A stretch of DNA of 64,000 nt from Vibrio sp. S9_S30 (GCF_014694455.1 NZ_JAAUWT010000002.1:62001-126000), one strand, 5' to 3'. Counted from the first letter of the stretch, positions 9,747 through 19,239 are shown. Numbers and translations are program-made. The notes: generated by a model not told the origin, from the letters alone.

Positions 9747-10745
9747 TTAGTTTGCTGCTAGCGACAACACTTTATCCAGCATGTCCTTGCCGCCTTCAAC
9801 TTCCTTAGCAAACTGTTCGTAAATGGGTTTGCTGGCATCAACAAAATCTTGATAACTGGCTTTATTGACCTTCATCCCTCCTGATTTCAGTTTCTCTAGC
9901 AGTTCTTGTTCTTGTCGATCAGACCGTTCATACATCCAAGGTTTGATAGCGTTGGCCGAGTCTTTAATGATTGTTTGAACATCCGCTGGAATTTTGTCCC
10001 AAGTGCGTTTGCCTGCCACTAGGTAAGAAGGGCTGTAAACATGATTCGTTAAAGATAAGTATTTCTGTACCTCGTTAAACTTCGCGGCGTAAATATTGGT
10101 GAGCGGGTTCTCCTGCCCATCGATGACGCCTGTTTGTAACGCTACAAACACTTCTGAGAACGACATGGGGGTTGGGTTCCCACCCCAGTTACGGAACATA
10201 CTCACACGCCACGTGCTATTCGGCGTTCGCAATTTAATGCCTTTCAAATCTTTTGGTGTATTGATGGGTTTGACGTTGTTAGTAATATGACGGAATCCGT
10301 TTTCCCACATACTGAGTACCTTGTAGCCTTTTTGATCGGCTGTTGGTGCAATGCTCGGCCAAAAGACTTCGGATTCGATTTTGGCGAGATGCGCTCTGTC
10401 TTTCACCAAAAACGGCATATCAAAGAGTGCAAATTGTGGTGTAACTTTAGCCATGATAGAGGAGGGCTGGCTTAGGTGAATCGTTCCAAGTTTCAGCTTT
10501 TGCATCAATTCTTTATCTTTGCCCAACTGACCGTCACCAAAAAGGCTTATCGAATAGTCGGAGCCGGCTGACTTCAAAGCTGCATTCGCCTCTGCTGTAA
10601 ACTTTTCTGCGGTTTTATACTGTAACGATCCCTGTGCGGCCCCGATGGCAAAAATCAGCTCTTTCGCGAAGGTATATGGAGCAGCGAATGCCAGTGAAGC
10701 TACAGTGGTACTAATTAACATTTTGCGCATGGTCGTGATGTTCAT
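9747..10745 (-). CDS. TRAP transporter periplasmic solute-binding protein (DctP family)
   Basis: 332 aa with a signal peptide ending after about residue 27 (FAAPYTFAKE). DctP features include GDGQLGKDKELMQKLKLGTI, the LKGIKLRTPNSTW segment carrying the Arg that binds substrate carboxylates, the PMSFSEVFVALQTGVIDGQENP motif and TNHVYSPSYLVAG. The Arg supports a carboxylate ligand such as an aldonic or uronic acid. The exact ligand cannot be read from sequence. A GGAG site precedes the ATG. It is the first of the three transporter genes, 130 bases after the upstream regulator gene. Confidence 0.92.
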   Translation of the reverse strand: MNITTMRKMLISTTVASLAFAAPYTFAKELIFAIGAAQGSLQYKTAEKFTAEANAALKSAGSDYSISLFGDGQLGKDKELMQKLKLGTIHLSQPSSIMAKVTPQFALFDMPFLVKDRAHLAKIESEVFWPSIAPTADQKGYKVLSMWENGFRHITNNVKPINTPKDLKGIKLRTPNSTWRVSMFRNWGGNPTPMSFSEVFVALQTGVIDGQENPLTNIYAAKFNEVQKYLSLTNHVYSPSYLVAGKRTWDKIPADVQTIIKDSANAIKPWMYERSDRQEQELLEKLKSGGMKVNKASYQDFVDASKPIYEQFAKEVEGGKDMLDKVLSLAAN

Positions 10746-10875
10746 TTCTGCGTTTCTCCGTTAATTTCTATGGTCGTCAATGACCGTTGGTGTCCTAAAT
10801 TCATGCCCACCGTTTTATGGTTTGCACGTGTATGGGTATTGGATTGTTTCGTTATTTGATAAATCAATTCGTTGA

Positions 10876-11610
10876 TCAGGGCATGTTCCTCATCGCAGAG
10901 ATGGTCGTGTAGTACACGCTGTTGAGGTGATCCAACATGGCTTTTTCTGCTAATTCTGGATTGCCTTGTTCCAGTGCGTTGTATATTTCGTAATGTTCTC
11001 TAAAGCTTTTTTGAATGGCACCATCTTGTTCCAAAACACTGCGTCGAAAGTTAAGCCCATAGGCATAAAGTTCGTCGGCGTAGCTCGCCAGAATATCGTT
11101 GTCACTGTAGTCGGAGATGAGCTTGTGAAAGCGCTGATCAGATATCTGGAAATGCGCAGGTTTTCCAAAAAGCAATTCTTGTTGTTCTAATAACGCCTTG
11201 AGTTCACTCAGACCTTGTTGGTCAATATGAATGGCAACGCCACGTGCAATGGCGGCTTCAACCACTTTTCTGCTCTGGAATACCGCTTCAATGTCGTAAT
11301 TGTTGATGGTGAGATTGGAGAGCTGGGGAAGAAGCTCAATGCAACGTTTTAACAATTCATCATTACGATGGACGCGGCTTTTTGCACCATGCGAAACGCT
11401 GATAAGCCCATAAGCGGCAATCGTCCCTATAGCTCCCCTCACGGTTTCTCGGCTTACGCCAAACATGTCACACAGCTCTCGCTCGCTCGGCAACGTGTCG
11501 CCATCCCTCAGCAGGCCAGAAAAAATCATTTCCAGTAATTTGCTTGCAAGGATGTCTTTCTTTGTTTGATTGGTGAGTTGTTTTTCAAACGCAAATACAT
11601 TTGCTGCCAT
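10876..11610 (-). CDS. GntR/FadR-family transcriptional regulator (copy 2)
   Basis: 244 aa. A GntR winged helix (LPSERELCDMFGVSRETVRGAI) precedes an FCD domain (VFQSRKVVEAAIARG, DQRFHKLISD). It aligns along its whole length with the regulator at 6849-7577, including the N-terminal FAFE(K/Q) and (N/T)KTKKDILA-type blocks, so the two arose by duplication. It lies inside the operon between the dehydrogenase and the binding protein, which implies autoregulation. The inverted repeat at the operon promoter is a good candidate for its operator. Confidence 0.87.
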   Translation of the reverse strand: MAANVFAFEKQLTNQTKKDILASKLLEMIFSGLLRDGDTLPSERELCDMFGVSRETVRGAIGTIAAYGLISVSHGAKSRVHRNDELLKRCIELLPQLSNLTINNYDIEAVFQSRKVVEAAIARGVAIHIDQQGLSELKALLEQQELLFGKPAHFQISDQRFHKLISDYSDNDILASYADELYAYGLNFRRSVLEQDGAIQKSFREHYEIYNALEQGNPELAEKAMLDHLNSVYYTTISAMRNMP

Positions 11611-11637
11611 GATATTCCCTCATCGAGCTCTTTTTAT

Positions 11638-13227
11638 TTAGCGATAGTCCGTTTTGTTTTGGTAATGCCCGTCGACCAATGTCAACCCAGAACTGGGCTC
11701 ACTGATGGGATCGGGCAATAAAGACTCCGGCACATTTTGATAACACACAGGGCGGAGAAATCGCTCAATAGCACAGGATCCGACCGACGTGCTTCTTGAG
11801 TCGGAGGTCGCGGGGAAAGGTCCACCATGGACCATGGCGTGAGAGACTTCCACTCCTGTTGGGAACCCATTGAAAAGCACACGGCCCACTTTCAGCTCTA
11901 GGTGATCCAAGACTTCTTGAATGTCGTGGTTTGAATCGTTGGAACCCGTGTGAATAGTCCCCGTTAGCTGACCTTCAAGCGCGTCGATCACCGTAAGAAG
12001 TTGCTCAAGGTGGTGACAACGAACAACCAATGCGCAGCTCCCGAAGATTTCGTCTCGCGCTTGCGCTTCTTGAAGAAAGGTGTCTGCACTGGTACTGAAT
12101 AGGTAGGGAGTGCACTGGTTGTGATGACCCGACACCTCTCCCTCACTCACCATGGTGATGGCTGAGTGTTCAACCAAGGCTCCCACGCCATTCTGGTAGG
12201 CGGCATAAATACTGGGCGTTAACATGGTTTGGCTGAAGGCGCTATTAATGATTTCCGCACTCTTCGTGAGGAATGCATCCAGTTCGGGGCCGTCAATCGC
12301 CAGCAGTAAGCCGGGGTTGGTACAAAACTGACCAGCGCCCATTTGTAAAGAGGCACAAAAACCTTGGGCTAACGTATCGTGATTACCTTGAAGTGCGCTT
12401 GGCATCAGAATGACAGGGTTAATACTGCTCATTTCGGCATAGACGGGGATCGGCTCTGGGCGTTGTTGAGCCGTGGCCATTATCGCCATTCCTCCTGCTC
12501 GTGAGCCGGTGAATCCCACCGCTTTGATTGCTGGGTGTGAAACTAAGCCTTGCCCAATCAAATGACCGGATCCAAACAGCATAGAGAACACACCTTCAGG
12601 CATGTCACACCGCTTGGCTGCTTGCGTCACCGCGTTCGCCACCAATTCGGATGTGCCGGGGTGAGCCGAATGCGCTTTCACTATCACCGGACAGCCTGCC
12701 GCTAAGGCAGAAGCGGTATCGCCGCCTACCACCGAAAAGGCGAGAGGGAAATTGCTGGCACCAAAGACTGCGACAGGGCCCAGTGGTAAATAGGTTAATC
12801 GCATATCTGGCCGAGGTAATGGGGCTCGCTCTGGGATAGCAGAATCAAATTTTGGTATGAAAGTGAGCCCCTTTCTGAGGTTGTCAGCGAATAAATGTAA
12901 TTGGCTGACCGTTCTTCCTCTTTCCCCTTCAAGCCTTGCTTGAGGCAAACCTGTCTCTTGCATTGCGCGTTCAATTAAGTGGTGTCCCAGCGCCATGACT
13001 TCTTCACCGATGGCCTGAAGGAAATCGGCTTTGTGCTCGGCAGTGGTTTTTCGGTAAAGAGTAAACGCCTGATTTGCGAGCTCACACGCTTGAGACAATT
13101 GGGTTTCGTTTGCGCCAAAGTAAGGCGGTTCCAAGGCTTCGTTGGTATTTGGGTTAATGCCATGAATGACTTTTTGGTCACCCATGATCTTTTTGCTCCC
13201 AATGGTCATTTTACCAGTCAATATCAT
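11638..13227 (-). CDS. aldehyde dehydrogenase, probable alpha-ketoglutaric semialdehyde dehydrogenase
   Basis: 529 aa, the size of the NADP-dependent KGSADH branch (about 520-530) rather than the usual 480-500. The N-terminus (ILTGKMTIGSKK then NPNTNEALEP) matches that branch. The catalytic Glu occurs in YAEMSSINP, as in this subgroup, and the catalytic Cys in GAGQFCTNPG. The product oxidises 2,5-dioxopentanoate to 2-oxoglutarate, the last step of oxidative pentonate or hexarate breakdown. The start has an AGGA site and follows the preceding stop by 11 bases. The product call is strong, but the upstream sugar acid is inferred. Confidence 0.85.
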   Translation of the reverse strand: MILTGKMTIGSKKIMGDQKVIHGINPNTNEALEPPYFGANETQLSQACELANQAFTLYRKTTAEHKADFLQAIGEEVMALGHHLIERAMQETGLPQARLEGERGRTVSQLHLFADNLRKGLTFIPKFDSAIPERAPLPRPDMRLTYLPLGPVAVFGASNFPLAFSVVGGDTASALAAGCPVIVKAHSAHPGTSELVANAVTQAAKRCDMPEGVFSMLFGSGHLIGQGLVSHPAIKAVGFTGSRAGGMAIMATAQQRPEPIPVYAEMSSINPVILMPSALQGNHDTLAQGFCASLQMGAGQFCTNPGLLLAIDGPELDAFLTKSAEIINSAFSQTMLTPSIYAAYQNGVGALVEHSAITMVSEGEVSGHHNQCTPYLFSTSADTFLQEAQARDEIFGSCALVVRCHHLEQLLTVIDALEGQLTGTIHTGSNDSNHDIQEVLDHLELKVGRVLFNGFPTGVEVSHAMVHGGPFPATSDSRSTSVGSCAIERFLRPVCYQNVPESLLPDPISEPSSGLTLVDGHYQNKTDYR

Positions 13228-13238
13228 GATTTTTATTC

Positions 13239-14225
13239 CTATAGCGCTTTCACTTGTACCGACTCAGGAGACGCTTGAATCAGTGTATTTCGCAAGGGTC
13301 GACCAAAGGCGGGAATGGTGATGTCGAATCGATCGCCCACTTGGGTTTTCACCTTGTCTGCAAAACTGAGTGTGGCTGTGCCCATGTAGTGCACGTGCAA
13401 GTCGCCTGGTCGCCGAAATTGAGCATATTTGAAATGGTGTTGCTCTAAGTTGCCGATGGTATGTGCCATATTGGCTTCGCCGGTTAAGAACGATTTACTC
13501 CACAGCACCTTCTCCTCACGTTGAATGGCGCTGGTGCCTTCGAGGTGTTCCGGTAATTCGCCTATCAGAAGTTCCGGACCATAACTGCACGAACGCAGTT
13601 TGGAATGTGCGAGCCATAAGTAATTGAAATGCTCAGTTACATGGTCAGAAAATTCGTTACCAATGGCAAACCCTACTCGATAGGGGGTGCCATCGTTGCC
13701 TATGACATACAACGCGGTGAGTTCTGGTTCTTCCCCCCCATCTTCAGCAAAGCTCGGCATCGAGATAGGCTGCTCTGGGGCAACCACGCATTGACCGTCG
13801 CCTTTATAAAACCATTCTGGCTGTGCGCCTACTTCCCCCGCATTTGGTTTTCCACCTTCTACGCCCAATAGAAACATCTTCATTGAATCGGAGAGCGCTT
13901 CCTCATCGGCGAGTTTGGCGTGCATTTCCGCTCTGGCATCCGCACTGCCGAGATGGGTTAACCCAGTCCCTGTGACCAGCCAGCGTGAAGGATCATCATG
14001 GGTAATCGGAGGAAGCAGCCATTGGTTATCAATGATTGCTTGGTAATCCAACCTTTCGCTGGTGTGTTTTTCAGCGATAACCTCGGCTAAAGATTTTCCT
14101 GCATGAATCGCGTCCATCGCCAGTTGGTATGTACCGCCAGCGGTGTCTAATACACGCACCTGATCGTAGGATTCCACCTGTGCCACTTTGAGTTGGTTAT
14201 TTTGTACGAACTGTATGATTCTCAT
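13239..14225 (-). CDS. AraD1/GguC-family protein of the FAH superfamily, probable 2-keto-3-deoxy sugar acid dehydratase
   Basis: About 328 aa from the ATG at 14225, whose GAGGT site sits in the end of the upstream gene. An in-frame TTG 15 bases upstream is less likely. Features of the AraD1/GguC family are visible: GTGLTHLGSADAR, the acidic pair in EDGGEEPE, AIGNEFSDHV and a C-terminal GDRFDI barrel strand. These place it in the fumarylacetoacetate-hydrolase superfamily with metal-binding acids. Between a sugar-acid dehydratase and KGSADH, the best role is conversion of a 2-keto-3-deoxypentonate to 2,5-dioxopentanoate. This role is inferred from context. Confidence 0.8.
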   Translation of the reverse strand: MRIIQFVQNNQLKVAQVESYDQVRVLDTAGGTYQLAMDAIHAGKSLAEVIAEKHTSERLDYQAIIDNQWLLPPITHDDPSRWLVTGTGLTHLGSADARAEMHAKLADEEALSDSMKMFLLGVEGGKPNAGEVGAQPEWFYKGDGQCVVAPEQPISMPSFAEDGGEEPELTALYVIGNDGTPYRVGFAIGNEFSDHVTEHFNYLWLAHSKLRSCSYGPELLIGELPEHLEGTSAIQREEKVLWSKSFLTGEANMAHTIGNLEQHHFKYAQFRRPGDLHVHYMGTATLSFADKVKTQVGDRFDITIPAFGRPLRNTLIQASPESVQVKAL

Positions 14226-14232
14226 GGCGACC

Positions 14233-15405
14233 TCACTCAATCACGTTAAATTGGTGAAGGTATTTTTCGCTGATACTCAGCCCCAACCCTGGTGTGTTTT
14301 CATCAAGATCGAGGTTGCCATTCACAGGAGAGGGATCGCCTTCAAAGATGTAGTAAAACAACTCGTTGCCTATCTCGACATCATGGACGGGGAAGTACTC
14401 CGACATTGGAGAGGCGAGAGTAGACATGGTGAGGTGGTAGTTGTGCATTTGCCCGGCATGTGGAATCACGGGGACACCAAAAGATTCCGCTATTGCGTTG
14501 ATTTTATGCGCCGCAGTGATCCCACCTACACGATTGGTATCGTATTGAATGACCGATACAGCGCGTTTTTCGAGCAATTGACGAAAGCCGTAACTGGTAA
14601 ATTCGTGTTCGCCACCAGAGATAGGAATGCTGGTGAGTTGATTGAGTTCGGCATAGCCATCGATATCGTCGGCGATCACGGGTTCTTCTAACCAACGTGG
14701 CTGGTACGGTTCCAATTTAGGTAAAATACGCTTGGTGTATTCCAAGTTCCAACCCATGTAGCACTCCAGCATTAAGTCGATGTCTTCGCCGATGACCTCC
14801 CTAATTGCCGCCACACTGTCGAGGTTTTTTCTCACACCTTGTGGTCCATCCTTTGGCCCATAACCAAATCGCATTTTCATGGCTGAAAACCCTTGGTCTA
14901 GATAGGACTGAGCTTCGCGCTGCATTTCATCCAGATCCGTGCGATAAAGTTTAGAGGCATAGCATGGGATGGTTTCTTTTGTGCGTCCGCCAAGCAATTT
15001 AAAGACGGGTTTGTTTGTGGCTTTCCCCATCAAATCCCAAAGTGCAATATCGATGGCTGAAATCGCCGCCATGCCGATGCCCTTTCGCCCCCACGCAAGG
15101 GTCGAGCGATACATTCTCTGCCAGAGGTATTCATAATCAAAGGGGTCTTGTCCTACAACGAGTGGCGCCAAATATTGGTCAATGATTTGTTTGGCGATTC
15201 TTGGGGCTAATGCAACGTTCCCAATACCGACTAACCCATCATCGGTATACACTTCAACAACAGTCCAGCCGTGAAAACGGAATGTCCCCATCGAATCGCC
15301 GCGATCCCACAGTACATCCATTGCATTGGAACAGAAGTTGTTTTGAGGCTCTACGGTGTGTCCATTCCACTCAAATACACGGGCTTGAACTTTGGTTATT
15401 TTCAT
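14233..15405 (-). CDS. enolase-superfamily acid-sugar dehydratase (mandelate racemase / rhamnonate dehydratase-like)
   Basis: 390 aa from the ATG at 15405, with CAGGAGAC upstream. An upstream in-frame extension of 18 residues has no support. The capping domain spans about 1-135 and the barrel the rest. Barrel metal ligands appear as an acid in [10 protein letters not shown], then WLEEPV, then [10 protein letters not shown] late [10 protein letters not shown] segment gives the catalytic His, and MSEYFPV follows. The overall shape resembles RhmD and lyxonate-type dehydratases. It should dehydrate an aldonic acid to a 2-keto-3-deoxy acid, and the exact sugar is not readable. It sits 14 bases after the PdxA-like gene. 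Confidence 0.85.
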   Translation of the reverse strand: MKITKVQARVFEWNGHTVEPQNNFCSNAMDVLWDRGDSMGTFRFHGWTVVEVYTDDGLVGIGNVALAPRIAKQIIDQYLAPLVVGQDPFDYEYLWQRMYRSTLAWGRKGIGMAAISAIDIALWDLMGKATNKPVFKLLGGRTKETIPCYASKLYRTDLDEMQREAQSYLDQGFSAMKMRFGYGPKDGPQGVRKNLDSVAAIREVIGEDIDLMLECYMGWNLEYTKRILPKLEPYQPRWLEEPVIADDIDGYAELNQLTSIPISGGEHEFTSYGFRQLLEKRAVSVIQYDTNRVGGITAAHKINAIAESFGVPVIPHAGQMHNYHLTMSTLASPMSEYFPVHDVEIGNELFYYIFEGDPSPVNGNLDLDENTPGLGLSISEKYLHQFNVIE

Positions 15406-15419
15406 TGAAATGTCTCCTG

Positions 15420-16442
15420 TTACTGAGCTTGTTTGCGATAGTTGATGCCCATACGGCAAGCAATGTTAAAGGCTTGAATCGTGGCGCCGACATTGGCTTG
15501 GTTCGATCCTGCAATGTCATAGGCGGTGCCATGAGCCGGGGTGGTGATCGGAACAGGCAACCCTCCTTGAACCGTTACGCCCTTTTCAAACCCCAGAAGC
15601 TTAATGGCGATTTGCCCTTGGTCGTGATACATGGTGACAACCGCATCAAGTTCGCCATCTCGGGCTTTGAGAAAAATGGTATCGGCAGGGTAAGGACCTA
15701 AAACGGGGTAACCTAAGCTATTGAGTTTGTTTACCGCCGGTTCAATGATGTCGATTTCTTCTGTGCCGCAAACCCCACCATCGCCACCATGTGGATTCAG
15801 TGCGGCAACCGCGACTCTAGGGGAGGCTATATCGGCGGTTTTTAATGCTTTATAGATGAGTTTGCTGGCCTCGATGATTCGTTCTTCGCTCAGAATGCTG
15901 ACCACGTCTTTGAGTGGAACATGAGATGAGATTCTTGATGTCCACAGATCGCCCAATGTATTGAATTCACAGAAAAAGGAATCGACTCCCAGCTTGTCGG
16001 CGAAGTAATGGAGTTCATCCTCAAAAGGCATGCCAGAGAGAATCATCGCTTGTTTATTGAGGGGCGCAAAACAGATGGCATCAATGTGGTGAGCGACGAC
16101 CGCTTCTAGGCATTGGTCTAATATGTGCAATACGGAACGGCCACCTGCTGCACTTGCAGCCCCTACTGTCACTTCTTGTTGACTGACGGAATGCACAGGG
16201 ACAAACAGAATCTCACCCGATCCACTGTACTGACGTGCGTCAGATAGACACTCAATCGTTTTCAGCTTGATATCGGTTTGAGCGATCTCTTGTCCAAGAT
16301 CCCATAGCCATTGATCGCCAATGAGTACGATATTGGCTTGCGATGCAATGCCGCTTTGGTTGAATAATTTGGCAATCAGTTCAGCGCCAATGCCAGAGGG
16401 GTCACCTAAAGAGACAGCAACAGTGGGCAAAGAGCTAGGCAT
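15420..16442 (-). CDS. PdxA-family NAD-dependent 4-hydroxythreonine-4-phosphate dehydrogenase-like protein
   Basis: 340 aa, usual for PdxA. The glycine-rich [15 protein letters not shown] start, His residues of the metal site ([24 protein letters not shown]) and the final [12 protein letters not shown] block are all present. As first gene of a sugar-acid operon it is more likely a catabolic PdxA2-type enzyme than the pyridoxine gene. The DUF1537 kinase that usually supplies PdxA2 with a phosphorylated acid is not in this window. The start has AAGGAAAC upstream and follows a promoter with an inverted-repeat operator. The family call is firm and the substrate is open. Confidence 0.85.
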   Translation of the reverse strand: MPSSLPTVAVSLGDPSGIGAELIAKLFNQSGIASQANIVLIGDQWLWDLGQEIAQTDIKLKTIECLSDARQYSGSGEILFVPVHSVSQQEVTVGAASAAGGRSVLHILDQCLEAVVAHHIDAICFAPLNKQAMILSGMPFEDELHYFADKLGVDSFFCEFNTLGDLWTSRISSHVPLKDVVSILSEERIIEASKLIYKALKTADIASPRVAVAALNPHGGDGGVCGTEEIDIIEPAVNKLNSLGYPVLGPYPADTIFLKARDGELDAVVTMYHDQGQIAIKLLGFEKGVTVQGGLPVPITTPAHGTAYDIAGSNQANVGATIQAFNIACRMGINYRKQAQ

Positions 16443-16476
16443 AACGTTTCCTTACGGTTAGATTCTGTGTGATTCT

Positions 16477-16522
16477 TGGTCTACTGGTACGGAAACAATA
16501 CCACTAGACCAGTAATTGACAA
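16477..16522 (-). promoter_or_regulatory. promoter with FadR/GntR-type inverted-repeat operator for the sugar-acid operon
   Basis: On the minus strand a TTGTCA (16522-16517) and TATTGT (16500-16495) are 16 bases apart, a reasonable sigma-70 promoter. Arms TGGTCTACTGGTA (16477-16489) and TACCACTAGACCA (16499-16511) form an inverted repeat with one mismatch and a nine-base centre, covering the -10 region. It lies 35-80 bases before the first gene. The two FadR-type regulators of the operon are the obvious candidates to bind it. Function is inferred. Confidence 0.6.
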
Positions 16523-16995
16523 GATGGAAACTAACAAAAATGAAACATGCTTAAGGCGGAAAAGAATGGATTTGAGTTTTTATTTATTAAAATCAAAGTG
16601 TTAATGTTTTCTCATTTATTGTACTAATCATTGAATTTGTGATCTTGTTCAATTCGTGAAGAGATGGTGATGCTTTCAGATGGCGTCATGGCAGAGCATT
16701 CCCTTATGGCAGAGCACTCCCTTATGGCAGAGCACTCCCTTATGGCAGAGCACTCCCTTATGGCAGAGCATTCCCTTATGACAGAATGCTCCCTAAGAAA
16801 AACATGACTGAAATTCATCAAAGAAAAGCGTTAAAAACGGTGTTGATTGGCATGACATGGCTGGTTTGCCGGGGGATGGCGTGGCTAGTGGTGTCTGCGG
16901 ATCGATAAGCTTGAAAAGCTCGCGCAGTGTGAATCGCCATCAAGTGATGGCAGGTGGCGTATCAAAGGATACTTGTTCCGACGCGGAAAGAAGAC
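16523..16995. other. intergenic region with minisatellite, no convincing gene
   Basis: About 470 bases between the sugar-acid promoter and the ribB terminator. It holds the 18-bp minisatellite described separately. Short frames run through the repeat on both strands (for example 16664-16807 on plus), but their composition comes entirely from the repeat. Nothing else was recognised. Confidence 0.5.
16688..16795 (+). repeat. 18-bp minisatellite, six copies
   Basis: Six head-to-tail units of ATGGCAGAGCACTCCCTT start at 16688, 16706, 16724, 16742, 16760 and 16778. The first five differ only at one C/T position, and the last is degenerate. The unit length keeps the reading frame on both strands, giving a MAEHSL repeat on plus. 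The site lies in intergenic DNA and is likely variable in copy number between strains. Confidence 0.95.
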
Positions 16996-17022
16996 AAAAA
17001 AAGGAGCCTGAGCTCCTTTTTC
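16996..17022 (-). terminator. rho-independent terminator after ribB
   Basis: The palindrome AAAAGGAGC-CTGA-GCTCCTTTT lies 14 bases beyond the ribB stop, with an uninterrupted T run on the minus strand. Confidence 0.85.
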
Positions 17023-17035
17023 GATGCGAGAGGTA

Positions 17036-17698
17036 TTATGCGGATTTCTCTTCCATCATAATGCGATAGCTGACCATGTCTTCAATGGTCAGAACGGGCA
17101 TATTGTGCAATCGACCAAATGCCACTATCTCAGGTGTTTTCGCCATGGAACCGTCTGGGTTTGTGACTTCACATAAAATCCCGAAAGGGGAAAGCCCCGC
17201 CATTGTCATCAGATCGATCGTACCTTCGGTATGACCTCGACGAGTCATCACGCCACCTTGACGAGCGCGTAATGGAAACACATGCCCAGGTCTTGCGAGG
17301 TCACTGGGTTTTGCATTCAAACGAGAGGCGGTTTTTATTGTGGTAACACGGTCGGCGGCAGACACGCCCGTTGTGACGCCTTCTTTGGCTTCGATAGAAA
17401 CGGTGAAGGCTGTTTGGTTTTTGCTGTCGTTGGCTTCCACCATCGGAGGCAGTTCTAATTGATTGGCATGCTCATCGGACAGGCACAAACAAACGATTCC
17501 GCTGCATTCACGAATCATGAACGCCATTTGTTCATTCGTTAAATGATCAACTGAGTAGATAAGATCGCCTTCGTTTTCACGATCTTCGTCATCAAGCAAT
17601 AAAATGCCTCGACCTTGTTGCAGGGCTTCAAGGGCATTGTCGACACGCTCAATCGGTGTGCCAAATTGCGCTAGCAGTGAAGTTTGGTTCTGATTCAT
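17036..17698 (-). CDS. ribB: 3,4-dihydroxy-2-butanone 4-phosphate synthase
   Basis: 220 aa, as expected for a single-domain RibB. The protein makes the four-carbon precursor of riboflavin from ribulose 5-phosphate. The acidic metal-binding loop [10 protein letters not shown] (about 36-45), the [11 protein letters not shown] segment and the [12 protein letters not shown] block (His and Glu) are intact. No GTP cyclohydrolase II domain is fused. The leader of about 160-300 bases carries an FMN riboswitch, so expression should fall when FMN is plentiful. The gene is monocistronic, with its own terminator. Confidence 0.97.
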   Translation of the reverse strand: MNQNQTSLLAQFGTPIERVDNALEALQQGRGILLLDDEDRENEGDLIYSVDHLTNEQMAFMIRECSGIVCLCLSDEHANQLELPPMVEANDSKNQTAFTVSIEAKEGVTTGVSAADRVTTIKTASRLNAKPSDLARPGHVFPLRARQGGVMTRRGHTEGTIDLMTMAGLSPFGILCEVTNPDGSMAKTPEIVAFGRLHNMPVLTIEDMVSYRIMMEEKSA

Positions 17699-17858
17699 GG
17701 TAGTACTCCGTATAAAAATTACCAGAATCAGGGCATATATGAAGGGAGCTTGTGGATCAGAGGGAGCAAAAAGCTACCTATGATCGAAATGCAAGCCAAA
17801 GTAAAATCCACAGAGTATTCACCAGCTCTATTACAGAGTGGTTTCACTGTGTTTTTAT

Positions 17859-18005
17859 CATCCTCTCCCATCCGGACTATGACCGTCGGCTCTGGGTTTT
17901 CACCAGATCTGCTGACCTTGCAATTAGGCAACTGCAAGCGCTCGCGGGCTCACCAAAAAATACTGGTATACCGCCGGTGGGGAATTTCGCCCCGCCCTGA
18001 GAATA
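17859..18005 (-). promoter_or_regulatory. FMN riboswitch (RFN element)
   Basis: Read on the minus strand, the region begins with CTCAGGGCGGGGCGAAATTC, continues through CCCCACCGGCGGTA, and ends with AGCCGACGGTCATAGTCC followed by GGATGGGAGAGGATG. These are the conserved blocks of the RFN aptamer in the correct order. It lies about 160 bases upstream of the ribB start. In gammaproteobacteria this element usually controls ribB, often by hiding the ribosome site. The mode of action here was not worked out. Confidence 0.95.
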
Positions 18006-18171
18006 ATGTTGTTGCGTTTTTGTGTTTCAACGCAGAAGAATAGTATCGTTTTTTTATAAAGAAGGTAATCACTAAGTGGGGCTATGGCGTGATTTCGAAT
18101 ATAAAAGGCGTGAAAAGTACAATATTAGCGTCATAGAGCGTGCTGTAGGATTCAGCGGCTGAGGGAAAAGT

Positions 18172-18254
18172 TGATGGGGATGCAAGTCTAATGAGAGTAC
18201 AAGGCTGATTAGGGTACAAGGTTGATAGGGATACAAGGCTGATTAGGGAGCAGT
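18172..18254 (+). repeat. degenerate 17-bp tandem repeat, nearly five copies
   Basis: Units such as TGATTAGGGTACAAGGT and TGATAGGGATACAAGGC follow one another from 18172 with a 17-base period. Copies differ at several positions, so the array is older than the 18-bp arrays. It fills part of the roughly 360 bases between the nanK end and the FMN riboswitch, where no gene was seen. Confidence 0.85.
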
Positions 18255-18369
18255 TTTCCATTAACCCCGACACTGTGACTAACACGGTCATCATCCAAAA
18301 GCGTGATGGCAGCGCGAAATCCTTTTGGCGGCCTGCGGTTGCCATGGCATCGGGGACAATTAAGCCCCC

Positions 18370-19239
18370 TTACTCCATAAATTGAAATGCCGCGCCCAGT
18401 AAACAAGCATCATAGTCCCCCTTGGCACTATATAGGGAAACGTGAAAGGGAGGAGGCGATTGCTGAATGTAACGTCGAACCGCCTCTAGGTAGCCATTGG
18501 CAAGCCCTATTCCCCCCCCAATGACGATGGCATCTAAATCTAAGCTGGCTTTTAAATTGCGGCAGAGGGTAGCTATGGCGTTTGCGCTGTGATTGATGAT
18601 CGCTTGAGCTTGCGGGTTGTGAGGCGCAAGCTCAAAGAGCTGTACGTTCGTTATGCCTGAACGGAGTTTTTCTTTCACCTGACGTTGCATGGCATTGCCA
18701 GAAGCCACCGCTTCCACGCAACCGCTTTGACCACAACCACAGCGCGGACCATGAATATCAACAACCGTATGGCCAATGTGCCCTGCAAAATGGTGGCTGC
18801 CTTTATGGAGTTTCCCACCGAGGATCAACCCTCCACCAACCCCGGTTGAAACGGTCACGTAGGCAATATTGCGAATCGGCCCTGTTAATTGAAGGTACTC
18901 GTACCATGCTGCCGCTTGAGCATCATTGATCATAGAAACAGGCTTATTGCATAGGGTTTCAAATGCAAGATGCAATGGAAATGGAGTGGGGAAAGAGAGG
19001 GTATCTGGGTTGATGGATGTTATTCCTGCATGGCTTACCCAACCCGTCGTGGCAATACCTATTTTCTCTACCTGCGGGAGCCAGGCCTGGCAATGGTTAA
19101 GGATATGTTGGGCAAATTGTTCCGCTGATTGTGCTTTCGGGGTTGGAATGTGTGTTCGTTCCACAAGAGATTGTGTCGAAAGATCGACTAACCCGAGCGC
19201 TACCTTTGTCCCCCCGATATCAATGGCGAGTACTTTCAT
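18370..19239 (-). CDS. nanK: N-acetylmannosamine kinase, ROK family
   Basis: 289 aa. It phosphorylates ManNAc released by the lyase to ManNAc-6-phosphate. The N-terminal phosphate loop [13 protein letters not shown], the ROK catalytic region ([12 protein letters not shown]), and the zinc motif GHTVVD followed by [10 protein letters not shown] are all present. Its start overlaps the nanE stop in an ATGA, so the two are translationally coupled. Together with the divergent siaPQM-nanA set it completes import and conversion of sialic acid to GlcNAc-6-phosphate. The nagA and nagB genes are not in this window. Confidence 0.92.
   Translation of the reverse strand: MKVLAIDIGGTKVALGLVDLSTQSLVERTHIPTPKAQSAEQFAQHILNHCQAWLPQVEKIGIATTGWVSHAGITSINPDTLSFPTPFPLHLAFETLCNKPVSMINDAQAAAWYEYLQLTGPIRNIAYVTVSTGVGGGLILGGKLHKGSHHFAGHIGHTVVDIHGPRCGCGQSGCVEAVASGNAMQRQVKEKLRSGITNVQLFELAPHNPQAQAIINHSANAIATLCRNLKASLDLDAIVIGGGIGLANGYLEAVRRYIQQSPPPFHVSLYSAKGDYDACLLGAAFQFME

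Noticed and set aside
14188..14691. 167-codon open frame on plus opposite the dehydratase gene
   Set aside because: Antisense shadow of a strongly conserved enzyme with intact motifs. No independent signals.
16688..16795. CRISPR array
   Set aside because: Units are directly adjacent without spacers and there are no cas genes, so it is a minisatellite.
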